Assembly: GCA_943737045.1 (NCBI GenBank)
Contig: CALSFV010000218.1
Span: 620,001-684,000 of the forward strand
Length of the DNA: 64,000 nt
Direction of reading: 5' to 3'
DNA from: Parapristionchus giblindavisi
Lineage: Eukaryota > Nematoda > Chromadorea > Rhabditida > Diplogasteridae
A program made the position numbers and the translations under genes. The notes below the pieces were generated by a model. The model saw only the letters and a program-made list of their open reading frames with translations, was not told the DNA's origin and did no database searches. Of this stretch, positions 11,886 through 24,500 are shown piece after piece; the first letter of the stretch is position 1, and each line of letters starts with the position of its first letter.

Positions 11886-14800
11886 CCTCTCTCTATCCTC
11901 CCTCTTCTCCTCCCTCTCTACCTCTCTCTCTCTCCTCCCTCTTCTCCTCCCTCTCTACCTCTCTCTCTCTCCTCCCTCTTCCCCTCCCTCTCTACCTCTC
12001 TCTCTCTCCTCCCTCTTCCCCTCCCTCTCTACCTCTCTCTCTCTCCTCCCTCTTCCCCTCCCTCTCTACCTCTCTCTCTCCTCCCTCTTCCCCTCCCTCT
12101 CTACCTCTCTCTCTCTCCTCCCTCTTCCCCTCCCTCTCTACCTCTCTCTCTCTCTCCTCCCTCTTCCCCTCCCTCTCTACCTCTCTCTCTCTCCTCCCTC
12201 TTCCCCTCCCTCTCTACCTCTCTCTCTCTCCTCCCTCTTCCCCTCCCTCTCTACCTCTCTCTCTCTCTCCTCCCTCTTCCCCTCCCTCTCTACCTCTCTC
12301 TCTCTCCTCCCTCTTCCCCTCCCTCTCTACCTCTCTCTCTCTCCTCCCTCTTCCCCTCCCTCTCTACCTCTCTCTCTCTCCTCCCTCTTCCCCTCCCTCT
12401 CTACCTCTCTCTCTCTCTCCTCCCTCTTCCCCTCCCTCTCTACCTCTCTCTCTCCTCCTCCCTCTCTACCTCTCTCTCTCTCTCCTCCCTCTTCCCCTCC
12501 CTCTCTACCTCTCTCTCTCTCTCCTCCCTCTTCCCCTCCCTCTCTACCTCTCTCTCTCTCTCCTCCCTCTTCCCCTCCCTCTCTACCTCTATCTCTCTCT
12601 CCTCCCTCTTCCCCTCCCTCTCTACCTCTCTCTCTCTCCTCCCTCTTCCCCTCCCTCTCTACCTCTCTCTCTCTCCTCCCTCTTCCCCTCCCTCTCTACC
12701 TCTCTCTCTCTCCTCCCTCTTCCCCTCCCTCTCTACCTCTCTCTCTCTCCTCCCTCTTCCCCTCCCTCTCTACCTCTCTCTCTCTCTCCTCCCTCTTCCC
12801 CTCCCTCTCTACCTCTCTCTCTCTCCTCCCTCTTCCCCTCCCTCTCTACCTCTCTCTCTCTCCTCCCTCTTCCCCTCCCTCTCTACCTCTCTCTCTCTCC
12901 TCCCTCTTCCCCTCCCTCTCTACCTCTCTCTCTCCTCCCTCTTCCCCTCCCTCTCTACCTCTCTCTCTCTCCTCCCTCTTCCCCTCCCTCTCTACCTCTC
13001 TCTCTCCTCCCTCTTCCCCTCCCTCTCTACCTCTCTCTCTCTCTCCTCCCTCTTCCCCTCCCTCTCTACCTCTCTCTCTCTCCTCCCTCTTCCCCTCCCT
13101 CTCTACCTCTCTCTCTCTCCTCCCTCTTCCCCTCCCTCTCTACCTCTCTCTCTCTCCTCCCTCTTCCCCTCCCTCTCTACCTCTCTCTCTCCTCCCTCTC
13201 CCCTTCCCTCTCTACCTCTCTCTCTCCTCCCTCTTCCCTTCCCTCTCTACCTCTCCTCCTTTTCACTCTCTCAAATATATCTTTTACTCAACTGCCACCT
13301 ATTCTTTTCCTTTCACACTCACAATAGGGGGAGTCTTCACAATGGCAGAATCGACGATGCTAAACATCCTCACTCGCTTCCCTTTTCTCTTCTTTCCTTT
13401 CATTTCCTGAGCTTTGAACGAACTACAAACAGGAACTTGCCACTATAATTATCTAAGAAAGTTCAATTCTCTTACTTTGTTGTTCTCCTTTCTTGAACTC
13501 TATATAACAATTCTGAAAATGTCAGAAAAAAAGGAATAACAAGATCTGAATCGAAATGGTTATTGCGTACAACATAAAAATATCTCAAAATCGCAAAATT
13601 ATTTAGAGAAGTGAAATACAGTGTGAAAAAAATTTAGTAGACATCAACTTGAAAGTAACAGGCTTTTTCGTAGTTTCTAAATGAGAGAGTTCTGACTACT
13701 TTTAATAACAAGAATATGGGAATTTGACTCGATTGAACTCTACATATTGTTAGTGTTGAACCTTCTTCTTTCCTTTGATTCAGTTCTTGAGAACTCAACA
13801 TTTCCTGAAGATAAAATGAATTATTGATTGAATAGAGGATCGACTTTCCAATGAAGATAGAGAAGGGGAGAGAGACGAAGGAGATCATACATTCAGAGAA
13901 ATGGAACAGATGGATGAAAAGTATGCGATGACGATAGATTATTTTCATATTAAATGATTCAAGGAATTCATAGTTTTCAGTTTCAAGAAATATCTCATTC
14001 TTTAAACAGAACAAACAGGTGCAAATACTTTCTAAATAAAACGATAAAGTGACGACATTCACTTTGATGAAAATAGGACAATGGATGGACTTCTTTTACA
14101 CAAGATTATTCCAAGACCATGTTCCACAATGTTCTATAGACTGTGAAAGCCAAAACGACCGCTCAACATAGAAACTCTCTCAAATGCAATCGTCTTTCGC
14201 TTGTCTGGAAACAAAATGGCTTGAACCAGAATACTGTGGTTCACCTTCCTTATTTCCCATTGTCAATTCTCCCCCCCCCCCATTATTTTCTCCTTGTGGA
14301 AATTTTCTTCATTCAAATCGTTTATTTGCTTGCTGAAACATCTTTATGATGTATGATAGATAATATAAAATAAAATAGTATGATATTCAACGAGACAAAC
14401 ATTAGATCATCGTATGAGCTCTGTACAATTCGTAAATTCATTCCGTTCAGGAAGTAATCGATATTGACATTACGGATCCCCAGGTGAACGAGGCTGCCAA
14501 GAAGATCCAGTCCGCATTCAGGTTATCGATTGATTGATTGATCTCGACTCCTAGATTACTGTAGCCCTTTGTCATTACTTCAAAACAAACTACAAAGAGT
14601 CTAAGGGATTACGGTATACTCTGGTTTTTGTCATCCAAGTAAATATCTCGAAATCTTCAGTAATCTCAAAAGAAATAAGCTCCGAGCGCAACTGAAAGCA
14701 TACTTCAAGAAATGTGCATGGATTTAAAATGTAAGATATCAGAGATTCCTAGCGAAATACATGGTTACGGTAGTCTAATTTCCGCGTAGGTCGAGTCAAA

Positions 14801-15244
14801 CATCCTATTCGCAGTACGGAGAAATTCGATATTCCTTATAAGGGGCCTATGAGGTCTCAAAGAAAAGTCGATGACAACCTCATAGACAAACATTAGCCAA
14901 GTCCCTTTGAGAAAGACTATGACTTTATAAAAAATGGATCGAATAAAATTATGTAATGAAAATTTATCAGTGCAGATACATTCTTGAACAAGCCAATTCC
15001 AAACAATTTCAACGTCTGTCTGCACAATAGTATAACCTATATGCAATGGCGTCGTGTAGGAAGTGTCAATTGGAACAAAATATACCGACTAGTACAAATA
15101 TTGAACTTCCTTGAACAAACCATCGATAATCTTATGCGTAATCTTTGCAGATTTAAAAGAAGGGACGTACCCAAGGATGAGTCGATTACAGCCGACCAAG
15201 TTACACCAACCGCCACGGCAACTGCCAATGGTGCCACTGCATGA
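9925..15244 (+). CDS. Small IQ-motif protein, PCP4/neurogranin-like
   Basis: 59-aa protein in three exons: 9925-9939, 14451-14521, 15151-15244; phases 0 and 2 close exactly (180 nt). It opens MSEQQ, has an acidic stretch VIDIDITDP, then the IQ motif AAKKIQSAFRFKRR at about residues 19-32, and ends in a Thr/Ala-rich tail. Acidic segment plus one IQ helix in about 60 residues is the layout of PCP4 (PEP-19) and neurogranin, which bind calmodulin and change its calcium kinetics; function here is inferred from that. The first coding exon is only 15 nt and its ATG was chosen because it follows a clean acceptor by 11 bases and the donor gtgagt keeps frame. The 4.5 kb first intron is unusually long for this window and holds the CT minisatellite. 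Confidence 0.8.
10320..11440. repeat. Diverged duplicated segments in IQ intron 1
   Basis: The stretches near 10330-10580, 10610-10800 and 11270-11440 share phrases such as ctttgaatatgtttcatacttgata, cut here at differing points, tgcatagtaagcgat and gatatcatgga in the same order. They look like old duplications of one 250-300 bp unit. No coding potential is evident. Confidence 0.45.
11540..11712 (+). repeat. GA-rich purine tract
   Basis: Nearly pure A/G on the plus strand, built from gagagggagagagatgaagg-like units. It faces the CT-rich minisatellite that starts about 120 bases later, so the pair could fold as a large purine/pyrimidine hairpin. Confidence 0.7.
11830..13258 (+). repeat. CT-rich minisatellite, about 36-bp unit, roughly 39 copies
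   Basis: A tandem array of ctacctctctctctct plus cctccctcttcccctccct with (CT)n length varying between units. It is almost pure pyrimidine for 1.4 kb. Long Ser/Leu/Pro open frames cross it in more than one frame because the unit has few stops; they are not genes. The array lies within intron 1 of the IQ-protein gene. Confidence 0.95.
14100..14240. repeat. Dispersed repeat, partner of 63541-63660
   Basis: Shares cgaccgctca, actctctca, aatgc and gcttgtc in the same order with 63565-63640. Probably two old copies of one short element with a ctctcgcttgtc centre resembling MITE family D. Confidence 0.45.
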
Positions 15245-15551
15245 TCGACTCTTAGAACCACCGAACTACCGTAATCTCAGATACCATTCCCTACCGTATC
15301 GATCAAATCCTCTCAATTGCTCCGCATATCGGACCATGGCAATAACCCATTCTAGCAATAACTGAACTACTTATGTAATTACTATTTATGGTTATAGAGC
15401 GATAACAAAACAATTAATTCAACAATTTGTAAGATTTTAACAATAAACAATTTCTCTCGAAATGAATAATAGACATGCAACAAGAACAACAATAACAAGG
15501 GAGAAGAGCGGGAGTAGACTAAGAACGAGTTCAAAGATCAAAGTTCAAAGA

Positions 15552-18500
15552 TCATCTCGCGGTGGCGAATAGATTCTCAATCTTTGCATATACGACGTCA
15601 CCGTCGAAGTGCATCTGAAGGAATAGACGAAGACCATCAGTTAGAAGACGATTCTTACGAGAATCAAGGATGGGCTCGAATACTTTAGTCAACTGAAAAT
15701 AATTATTTATTATAACATTCATTTTATTGAGCTTCCCCCCCAGATTAATACAATACCTTGAGAGATCGTAATTATTACTAATTTTTATGATATTAATATT
15801 AATATTAATGATTTCTGAACCGCTCAGCCACAGTCAATTACACTTTCAACCAATTCGAATAGAAAGAATGTATTTAAAATACTCACGATAGCCATATTGG
15901 CATCCTTGAGAGTGGTGAAAATCTTCTTGAGACACGTTACCGTAGCCTCGCTCATCTCTCCCCATTCGATAACCTGACATATTCATTATTATGTATGAGA
16001 ACGACAGCCATTCATTATATTGACTATCTACAGAATCTATTGGATTGTGTAATACAAATGAGACAACAAATCATCTAGTCCACATGGTAAGAATTCATCG
16101 ATTGGCAGATACAATGCAGGCAGCAGTATGCATCAATCATAGGTCGAAAAGTAGGTTATAAAGTACCAAGCCTAACCGGATTTTGAGCCAAAATTTCACA
16201 AAAATCGAAAAACTTGACCGGATTTAGAGCATACATTTTCGTCCCACCCACAATCTGTTGGTTTTTGCGAATTATAAACTGACCCGAATTTTAACAAAAC
16301 TGACCCGATCTACATCTGAAGTACTCAAAACTGACCCGGCACTGGATGATTCTTACTAATCTCGATCTCCCGCATATTCCTAGATAGGTTTCGAGTCTCA
16401 AAACTGACCGCATCAACAAAAGTGCTCACTCACAATGTGGGTGCTCGAAAATGTATGATTTAGAGCCAAATTTGCCAAAAATCGAAAAACCTGACCGGAT
16501 TTTGAAAACCGATAACCTAGCTATTCGACCTATGGCATCAATGTTTCCCATATTATGTATCAAATTAAAAGCCACAGTACTCAATCAAACTACAGTACTT
16601 CATCAAACTACAGTGCTCTATCAATTTAAAGTATTCTATCCAACTACAGTACTCTATCAAATTACAGTACTTTATCAAACTACAGTACTTCATCAAACTA
16701 CAGTACTCCATCAATCTACAGTATACCTTGAGTGCTGTCAGATGGATGGCTCTATAAAGGAATAGATGAGCATGAAGCAGAGCGATGTGATCCCTCTGCC
16801 ACTCCTTCTTCATAGTATCCAATTCACGTAGACGATCCCACAGTGCATATTGGATGGTAAGCTGAAGAAAGATCAAAGATCACCTTGTTCAAAATTGAGA
16901 GATCAATGATAAAAGATCGAAAGGTTGGTGGTTAATTTTAAAAATGGTTAATTTTACAGGGGGCTTTCACTTTTTTCAAAAATTTCACCTAAACGTCATT
17001 TTTTACAGGGGGCATTCCTCAAATTTTCTAAAACCCTAATTTTACAGGGAGCACCCCCATGTCGGCGCCCATGTATGCCGTATACCGTCAATCCATTCAA
17101 GACCTATTATCACTCACCACAAATCGACGATTGTACTCCGCGAAACGGCGAAGTAACGACGCGTAGAATGGATTGAACTTCTTCTCCTAAAGCAATAAAT
17201 AAAGTCAGTTCACGATCACCATCCTGCGCGCAGTAAACATCCATATCATACTGTAGCCTACCTTTAGTAGCATCGAGATGAGAATGTGCACAATCTCTCG
17301 CTCCTGACTACCCTTGAGCGACAGTCGAAGCAGCCTCTCGAATGCATCATCCTCACTCTTCGCGGTTACTGTAATACGTGCAATTATGTGGTGTACTTGT
17401 GCGGTGGGTGCAGTGAGTGCGGACGACGATTACCACTCCTCCGCAGTGCAAAGTCATTTGTCATTGTTCTAGCCAACAATGGTTGACATTGTTCCCTACC
17501 GAGAAATCCTCATGTGAATGCAATTATTACACAACTTAAAGAAATAAATATAAGCGTTTTCAGATAGACTAAACTAGACATTCTCAATACCAAAACATTG
17601 TCCACATACTCTAGTTGCCTCAAGTAGAAATTACCCTAGTAAAATATATAAAGTAGATTTCAAATCGTGGGTAATCTATTATCTTCATTTGTGATGGTAT
17701 TACCTTTAAAGGAAAACCATGAAACATGAAAACAGGAGGCAACATATATCAAGAACAAAACGAGTGCGTGAATGAATGAATAGAGAGAAGGAATGAATAG
17801 AGAGAATGTGAGAGGGATTAGATTAGCTAAAGGGAAAGTGTCAAATTTATGAAAATCGTGCTAAACTGATAATGAGTTGACGTGTCGTAGCTTACCAACG
17901 GAGCAGAAGACGTTCCTCCTCACTTCTGTGTTCATTCCCGCTCGTTTGGCCAATTGTATGACGTCATCATCGAAGTGTAACTGGCAAATAGCAAATGGTT
18001 CTTATCAGTCATCACAATTAGCCATCCCCAGGGACGATACTACCACGCAATGTCACGACGTTTTAGCGTACTCACTCAAAGCCAGTCAATTACCACTTCA
18101 AGCGGTTCGCTTGCTCACTCATTCACATGATATGTGATAACATGAATAAAGTAAACTATGCTCACAAGTTACTGTCATTGTCAATGTCACTCACTTTGTC
18201 ATTGCCACTGTTACAATTGTCAGTTACCCATTATCAGAGAGCATGGCCCTCTTCACTACAATCAACAATATCCATTCATGATCCCTCTATCACCTGTTTC
18301 TTTCCACCTCCTCCGCCGGAGTCTCCTCCGATCGCCCGCGTCATATCCGATGGGAGACGGAATGCCGACCCGACGATCCACCTACAATCATAGGTCGAAT
18401 AGTATGTTACAAAGCACCAAGTCTGACCGCATTTTGAGCCACAATTTACAAATAAATCGTAAAACCTGACCGCATTTTAAGCTAAAATTTCACAAAAATC

Positions 18501-21500
18501 GAAAAGCCTGACCGCATTTTGAAAACCGATCACCTAGCTATTCGACCTATGCCTACAATATATTTGTCAAAGTGATCGATTACAGTCGACAGAGACTTTG
18601 CTAAATGTCTCAAGAATATTTCTTCATTCTATAATAGTTGTATTATTATAATTATGATTATGACTTGAGATATGATAACTGACCATCGCCCTCGTTCCTC
18701 GGCTTGCAATAGATCCTCGAGAGACATTCCCAACTCTCGCTCCACATCCTCAACATTATTGTAGTAATAGTAATTAGTGGTATTATAACTATTATTATCA
18801 CTAACTTTTTTGTAATAATTAAATCGAAAGATAACCCCATAGAGTTCACACGATAGCATAACTTCATCCTTCCATCTTCATTAACCAATCATACCGTGTC
18901 CAAGTACCGTAACCCACTCGAGGCAATCATACCGTATTCTTCTTGACTAGTCCATGATAGATAGACAGCATATGATCCAGTTCGGGTTGTTCAAATGTCG
19001 TTCCGGTCTTTCGGATCGATCCCAGTTCCTCGATGAGGAAACGCATACGAGGTCTGCAATTACTTTCTTATTCCCAAATTATTTATCTTTCTTTTATCCT
19101 TCACGTAGATATCATCCTTACGTTCATTTTTCACGTATTACTATCAATAACTTTACTTGAGATTAGGCCTGCTACGAAAAAGCAACAGTTCATAAAAAAA
19201 TCATATGCGTGAATAAGTCAGGATGTTTCAGATACCATTGGTCAGTTTTTTTTAAACGGGATCCAAGACAAGACACAGAAATGTTCATATAATTCCCTGA
19301 TAATACTCACTGTGTCTGATACTTCTCCATCTGTCCTTCAAGATCTCTCAATGTATCCATGATGAAGGTGGTCAGTGGAGTGTTTACTGTACGTTTCAGA
19401 GGACGATATGCATCTACAATCATCAACGTTTTAGTTAGTTATTTCATTAATTATTTCCGAAAATATTTCAATTTTGCCTGTTGTATATTATTTGTTGTAT
19501 ATTAGGATATTATTTGATCTTGTCAGATAACGTCTCATATTCATGACATCAAATTCAATCAATGTAAAGTATAAAATATATAATATATCATAAAATAAAA
19601 CATAAAAAATAAAGCATAATATAAATTATAAAGTAGTATCATTCTCTTTTATGATACCATTTTTACTCAGTAATCAGCAAAAAAATCAATTGCAGGAGGG
19701 CGAGCATAGGTCGAATAGCTAGGTTATCGGTTTTCAAAATGCGGTCAGGTTTTTCGATTTTTGGCAAATTTGGCTCAAAATGCGGTCAGGTTGTTCGATT
19801 TTTGTGAAAATTTGGCTCAAAATGCGGTCAGGTTTTACGATTTTTTGTGAAATTTTGGCTCAAAATGCGGTCAGGCTTGGTGCTTTGTAACATACTTTTC
19901 GATCTATGAGGGCAAGTTTCGCGATACTTATACATGCATATATTATTTCAAAGACAAAATACCGTACATTTAATGAGCAACAGTATCAGACTCAGTCTGG
20001 GCTGATCGATATTCTCTCGGAGCCGCTGGAGGAGTTCAATCAATAGATCAGCACGTATGATCTGTAATCAATCGATAATTCACTCGAGTATAGAGCACAA
20101 TTATCATTATTATTATTAATGCTACTGTAGATAAGCCATATCAGTCTCGAGGATTAATTGGTCATTTATGGACACAAGAGTTTCAGTGGCCCCCTCTTAA
20201 CTACCGTAACTCTCAATAATAAGTAGACTACCGTAATCGATGAATCGATCGTACCTTGAATGATAGTAGATGTGCAGTGAAAACCATTCGATTCTCCATA
20301 GCCTTTGCTTCTCCTTCAACCAAATCTACACTATCTTTCAGTTTAGTCACTGTCTCCACGAAGAAGATCTCGATCAGATGAGCAGCTGTAAAAGATCAAA
20401 GACCAATTTAAAGATCAAACATCAATTCATTCAAACCGACATAAGCAAGGAAAGATATTATATTTATAAATTTATAAAGGAGATTTTATTATAGATAACA
20501 TAAGGAACATCTCAGAAAAAAACTTAGCCAATATATAATAAAAGTGGTGAAACATCGATCTCACTGGACACTTGAATATTCGCCAATTGGTGAATATATT
20601 GCTATTATTAATAAATAAAATACAAAATAAATAAATATTTATATAACGATTATGGTGCAAACTCACAAATCTCGGATGAAACAGTCGCATGGAGGAAGGC
20701 TACGAAGGCAGCGTACGCGGCCATAATCCGGTCTTGGACACGGAAGCCATCTCCGATGAGACGAAGAAGTGTACGAGTCAGTGCCGACTTCACTTCTATA
20801 ATCGATCAATAATTGGTAATATCTATGAAATATGTAGAAATTGGAAGCATACAAATATAACTTGTTAAGATCGTTTTGGAAATAACATTCCACAGTTGTC
20901 TTTTCATAACAAATTTCCATCACAAACATTCTCATAAGCGTTTCAATCGTAGATAAATTATTTATTTATATTATAATAACATCTCTAATTTATCATAATA
21001 TAGCAACTATCTGCATACCATTCTTCGAATTAGCGAGGAACAGATCACCAATCTGCTTGGCGCTTTTCACGAGTGTCGATTCGGATAATCTGAAATGGAT
21101 AGACACGATTATCGTCCAAGTTAACTAAGTTAACTTAGTTAGTTAAATTATGTAAGTTGATTATCGTTCTCAAGTTAGCTTTTGTGGTATTCAAAAGCAA
21201 AAACAAAAAAATCGATGGATTCTTTATCCAGATAACAATCATTCATTATCAGTTGAGTTAATAAATGAATATTTAAATTATATAAACAAACTGACAGATT
21301 CATGACTCCTCTCACCGTCCTCTCAATCTTTCGTCGTTCCTCATCATCCACTGAGGTTGCCTGTAATATGGACATTTCACCTTATTGAACTCAACTACCA
21401 TTGTTACTGTACTCCGTGTAACACTATCGATTAATAATGGACCCGTGGGACATGAATTTCGTCTGATTTCATACGTTGCCATACCCTCGTAAGGCGAGAA

Positions 21501-24500
21501 TTGACCCACTATATATGGATCATTTTCAGCCACTCCATACAAAAATAAGCTAAAAATAAAATATTTTAAGCGCAAAATAACGAATTTTCTAAATTGACCC
21601 ATCATATTTCGAAAATCGACCCACTATATAAAAACAATGGCACCGAAAATGTATGACCTGATTTTTAAAACCACTTATACTAATTCACCTTTTCATCACC
21701 ACATCGTCTATACATTCCATAACTCTACATAAAGAAAAAAACAAAAACTTCACTTGAAAAAACATCCAACAATAGTCCGTGTTTCGTTCATTTTACAAGT
21801 ACCAGAATAGATCAATCAATATTCAATCTACCGTACCTCAAGCTGAGCCAGTTTCAGACGTGCAGCACGAGGATTGAAATCGATCAATTCTCCCGTTCTT
21901 CGATTGATTGTTCGTCCGTAGATGTCCTGACCTACATATACACAATATCGATTAGTACTCTCATTATTGATTACGAGACTTTCCTTATCATGGAACAACA
22001 AACTTCATACTGAAAACAGTGGGAGATCAATTCCACTATATTATAATACTATTAATTCCCAGTTTTCACTAATCTTTTCGTATCTCAGCAATAACAATAA
22101 GAAATAAACTGTTCGTATAACATCTCAAACAATGGATTGTATCGGGGGAGGGCTGAGGGTACAACCAAAGGTACCAATGCTCCATGACTTGATCGGTGCA
22201 TGAAGGATATCTATCATAGGTCGAAAAGTAGGTTACAAAGTACCAAGCCTGACCGCATTTTGAGCCAAAAATTTCCCAAAAATCGATAAACCTGACCGCA
22301 TTTTGAGCCAAAATTTCACAAAAATCAAAAAACCTGACCGCATTTTGAGCCAAATTTGCCTAAAATTGAAAAACCTGACCGCATTTTAAAATCCGATAAC
22401 CTAGCTATTCGAACTATGATATCTATCAATCAATCAATACAATGAAACCTACCAATCTCATCCTCTTCCACCTTCTTCTTCTTCTTCTTCTCCATTCCTT
22501 CATCATCTAGTTCACTTCCTTCATCATCTTCTTCTTCTTCATCCTCTTGGTCCTCCTCTCCTTCTAGATCCACTTCCATTTCCTCATCTTCTTCATCTAC
22601 AAAGTATAACCATCAAGAACTCTTGCTTATAAAGAAGAGCCCACATTCTCTCTCTCTCTCCTTCTTTTTGATTTCAACTTTGCTACCAAGGTTGTAGCAT
22701 CGTATTTATGCCTAATCATAAAGTATATTATTATTATTATTATCTTCATTCTGTATATTGTTTCCTCTCTTTTCTCATAATAGATCACACACGATCAGTG
22801 CTATTCATATTCCATCTAAACTCGTCTGGGGTCTGCCGCTCACCTTCATCATCATCATCATCATCATCACTGCCACCCATGAGTTCCTTCTCAAGATCAT
22901 CCATCTCTTCTTCCTCATCCATTTCACTACCATCGTCGTCAAAATCGTCCATCTTTAACAATATATAACCATTATCGATTGGATGGATTATTGATTGAAT
23001 TATCATAGATCAAGAGTAATTCAAACTGAATTGTTACTGCTAGAAACATTTTTATTGTTGAAGAAGGAAAAATCTCACATCCAGGAGACTCAAGTTAACT
23101 TTTGTGGTATTCAAAAGTCACGAGAAGCAGAAACACAAATGGAATGTGTAAAACAAGGAGGTTTTTCCCCACTTTAATAATAATATACTTTATGCGGTGC
23201 GAAAGTAAAGTATAATTTCTGATAAAATATTTGATAGGTAGTGGAGTACGCATAAATACGATGCTACGACTTGGGTAGCAAAGATGAAAATTACAAATAA
23301 AAAGAAATTCCTACAAAGACGGTAATGAAGCGATGGATTTTCGGAAAGATTTACATTAAGATTTTACATCTTTTGAATTATTTTCGCAAACTTTAAAAGC
23401 GCATGAGTTAACAACCCAAGCCAAGATCTCATTGGGAATCAATCAATAATCCTCACCTCATCATCATCATCATCTATAACCTTCTTCCTATCCTTTCCAT
23501 TCTTCTTCTCTTTCTTCTCTTTTCCCTTCAACTGAGCTTCTTTCTCTGCCACTTCTGATCTCTTCGTTCGATCACACATCTCCAGAATATCTACAATGAA
23601 GTCAATCAATCGATAAATCAATCAATAGATAGATCAAGTAATCGATAAATCAATCAATAGATAGATCAAGCAATCGATAAATCAATCAATAGATAGATCA
23701 AGTAATCGATAAATCAATCAATAGATAGATCAAGCAATCGATAAATCAATCAATAGATAGATCAAGCAATCGATAAATCAATCAATAGATAGATCAAGCA
23801 ATCGATAAATCAATCAATAGATAGATCAAGCAATCGATAAATCAATCATTATGCAGTTAACAGTCGATTTTTTGCATCACATATAATATTGACCCTGTAA
23901 TAGGCAATAACTTACATCCGAGTCCTTCATTCTCGAGTGACAACGGAACGTTGTTCGTGTTCTTGAATCCGAGCTTAAAAGAGTCAGTTTAAATAAGTTA
24001 TATATGGACCATACGTGGGTGGCATTGTCGCTAGCGGCAAAGCCCACGCGGTTTTGGCACCCGACCCACCCGATTTTGCAAAAATCATTCAAAAATGAAA
24101 ACGATTTAGCCAAAATTCGTACAAAAACGACATTTTTATGTCCAATTCTACCTATATTTGCATCCGACCCACCCGATTTAAAATTCCAGCGACAATGGCT
24201 GCCCACGTATGATATGGACAAGAGAAAAGATAAACTCATTGGTTGTTCATTAAAGAGTTTCGAAAATCAATATAAAGAAAAATAAATCGAACCTTCTTCG
24301 CATATTTGTCAATCTCTTTTTGTTCCTTCTTGGCCAATTCTTTTTCCCTCTTTCGTCGAGCGAATTCAACCTGCGGGTTCAATTGATCAAAATCCATAAT
24401 AAAGGGGATCAAATCATAAGCCGATTAAATATATTCTCTTCATTTTTCACATTTTAAAACAGTCTGGGACGTGAACTAGTTTTGAAACAGTTTCAAATAG

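Noticed and set aside
11726..13448. Two overlapping frames of more than 500 codons rich in Ser, Leu and Pro
   Set aside because: They are different frames through the CT minisatellite, lack any domain or splice context, and lie in an intron.
23605..23850. CRISPR-like 32-bp repeats
   Set aside because: Head-to-tail minisatellite without spacers.
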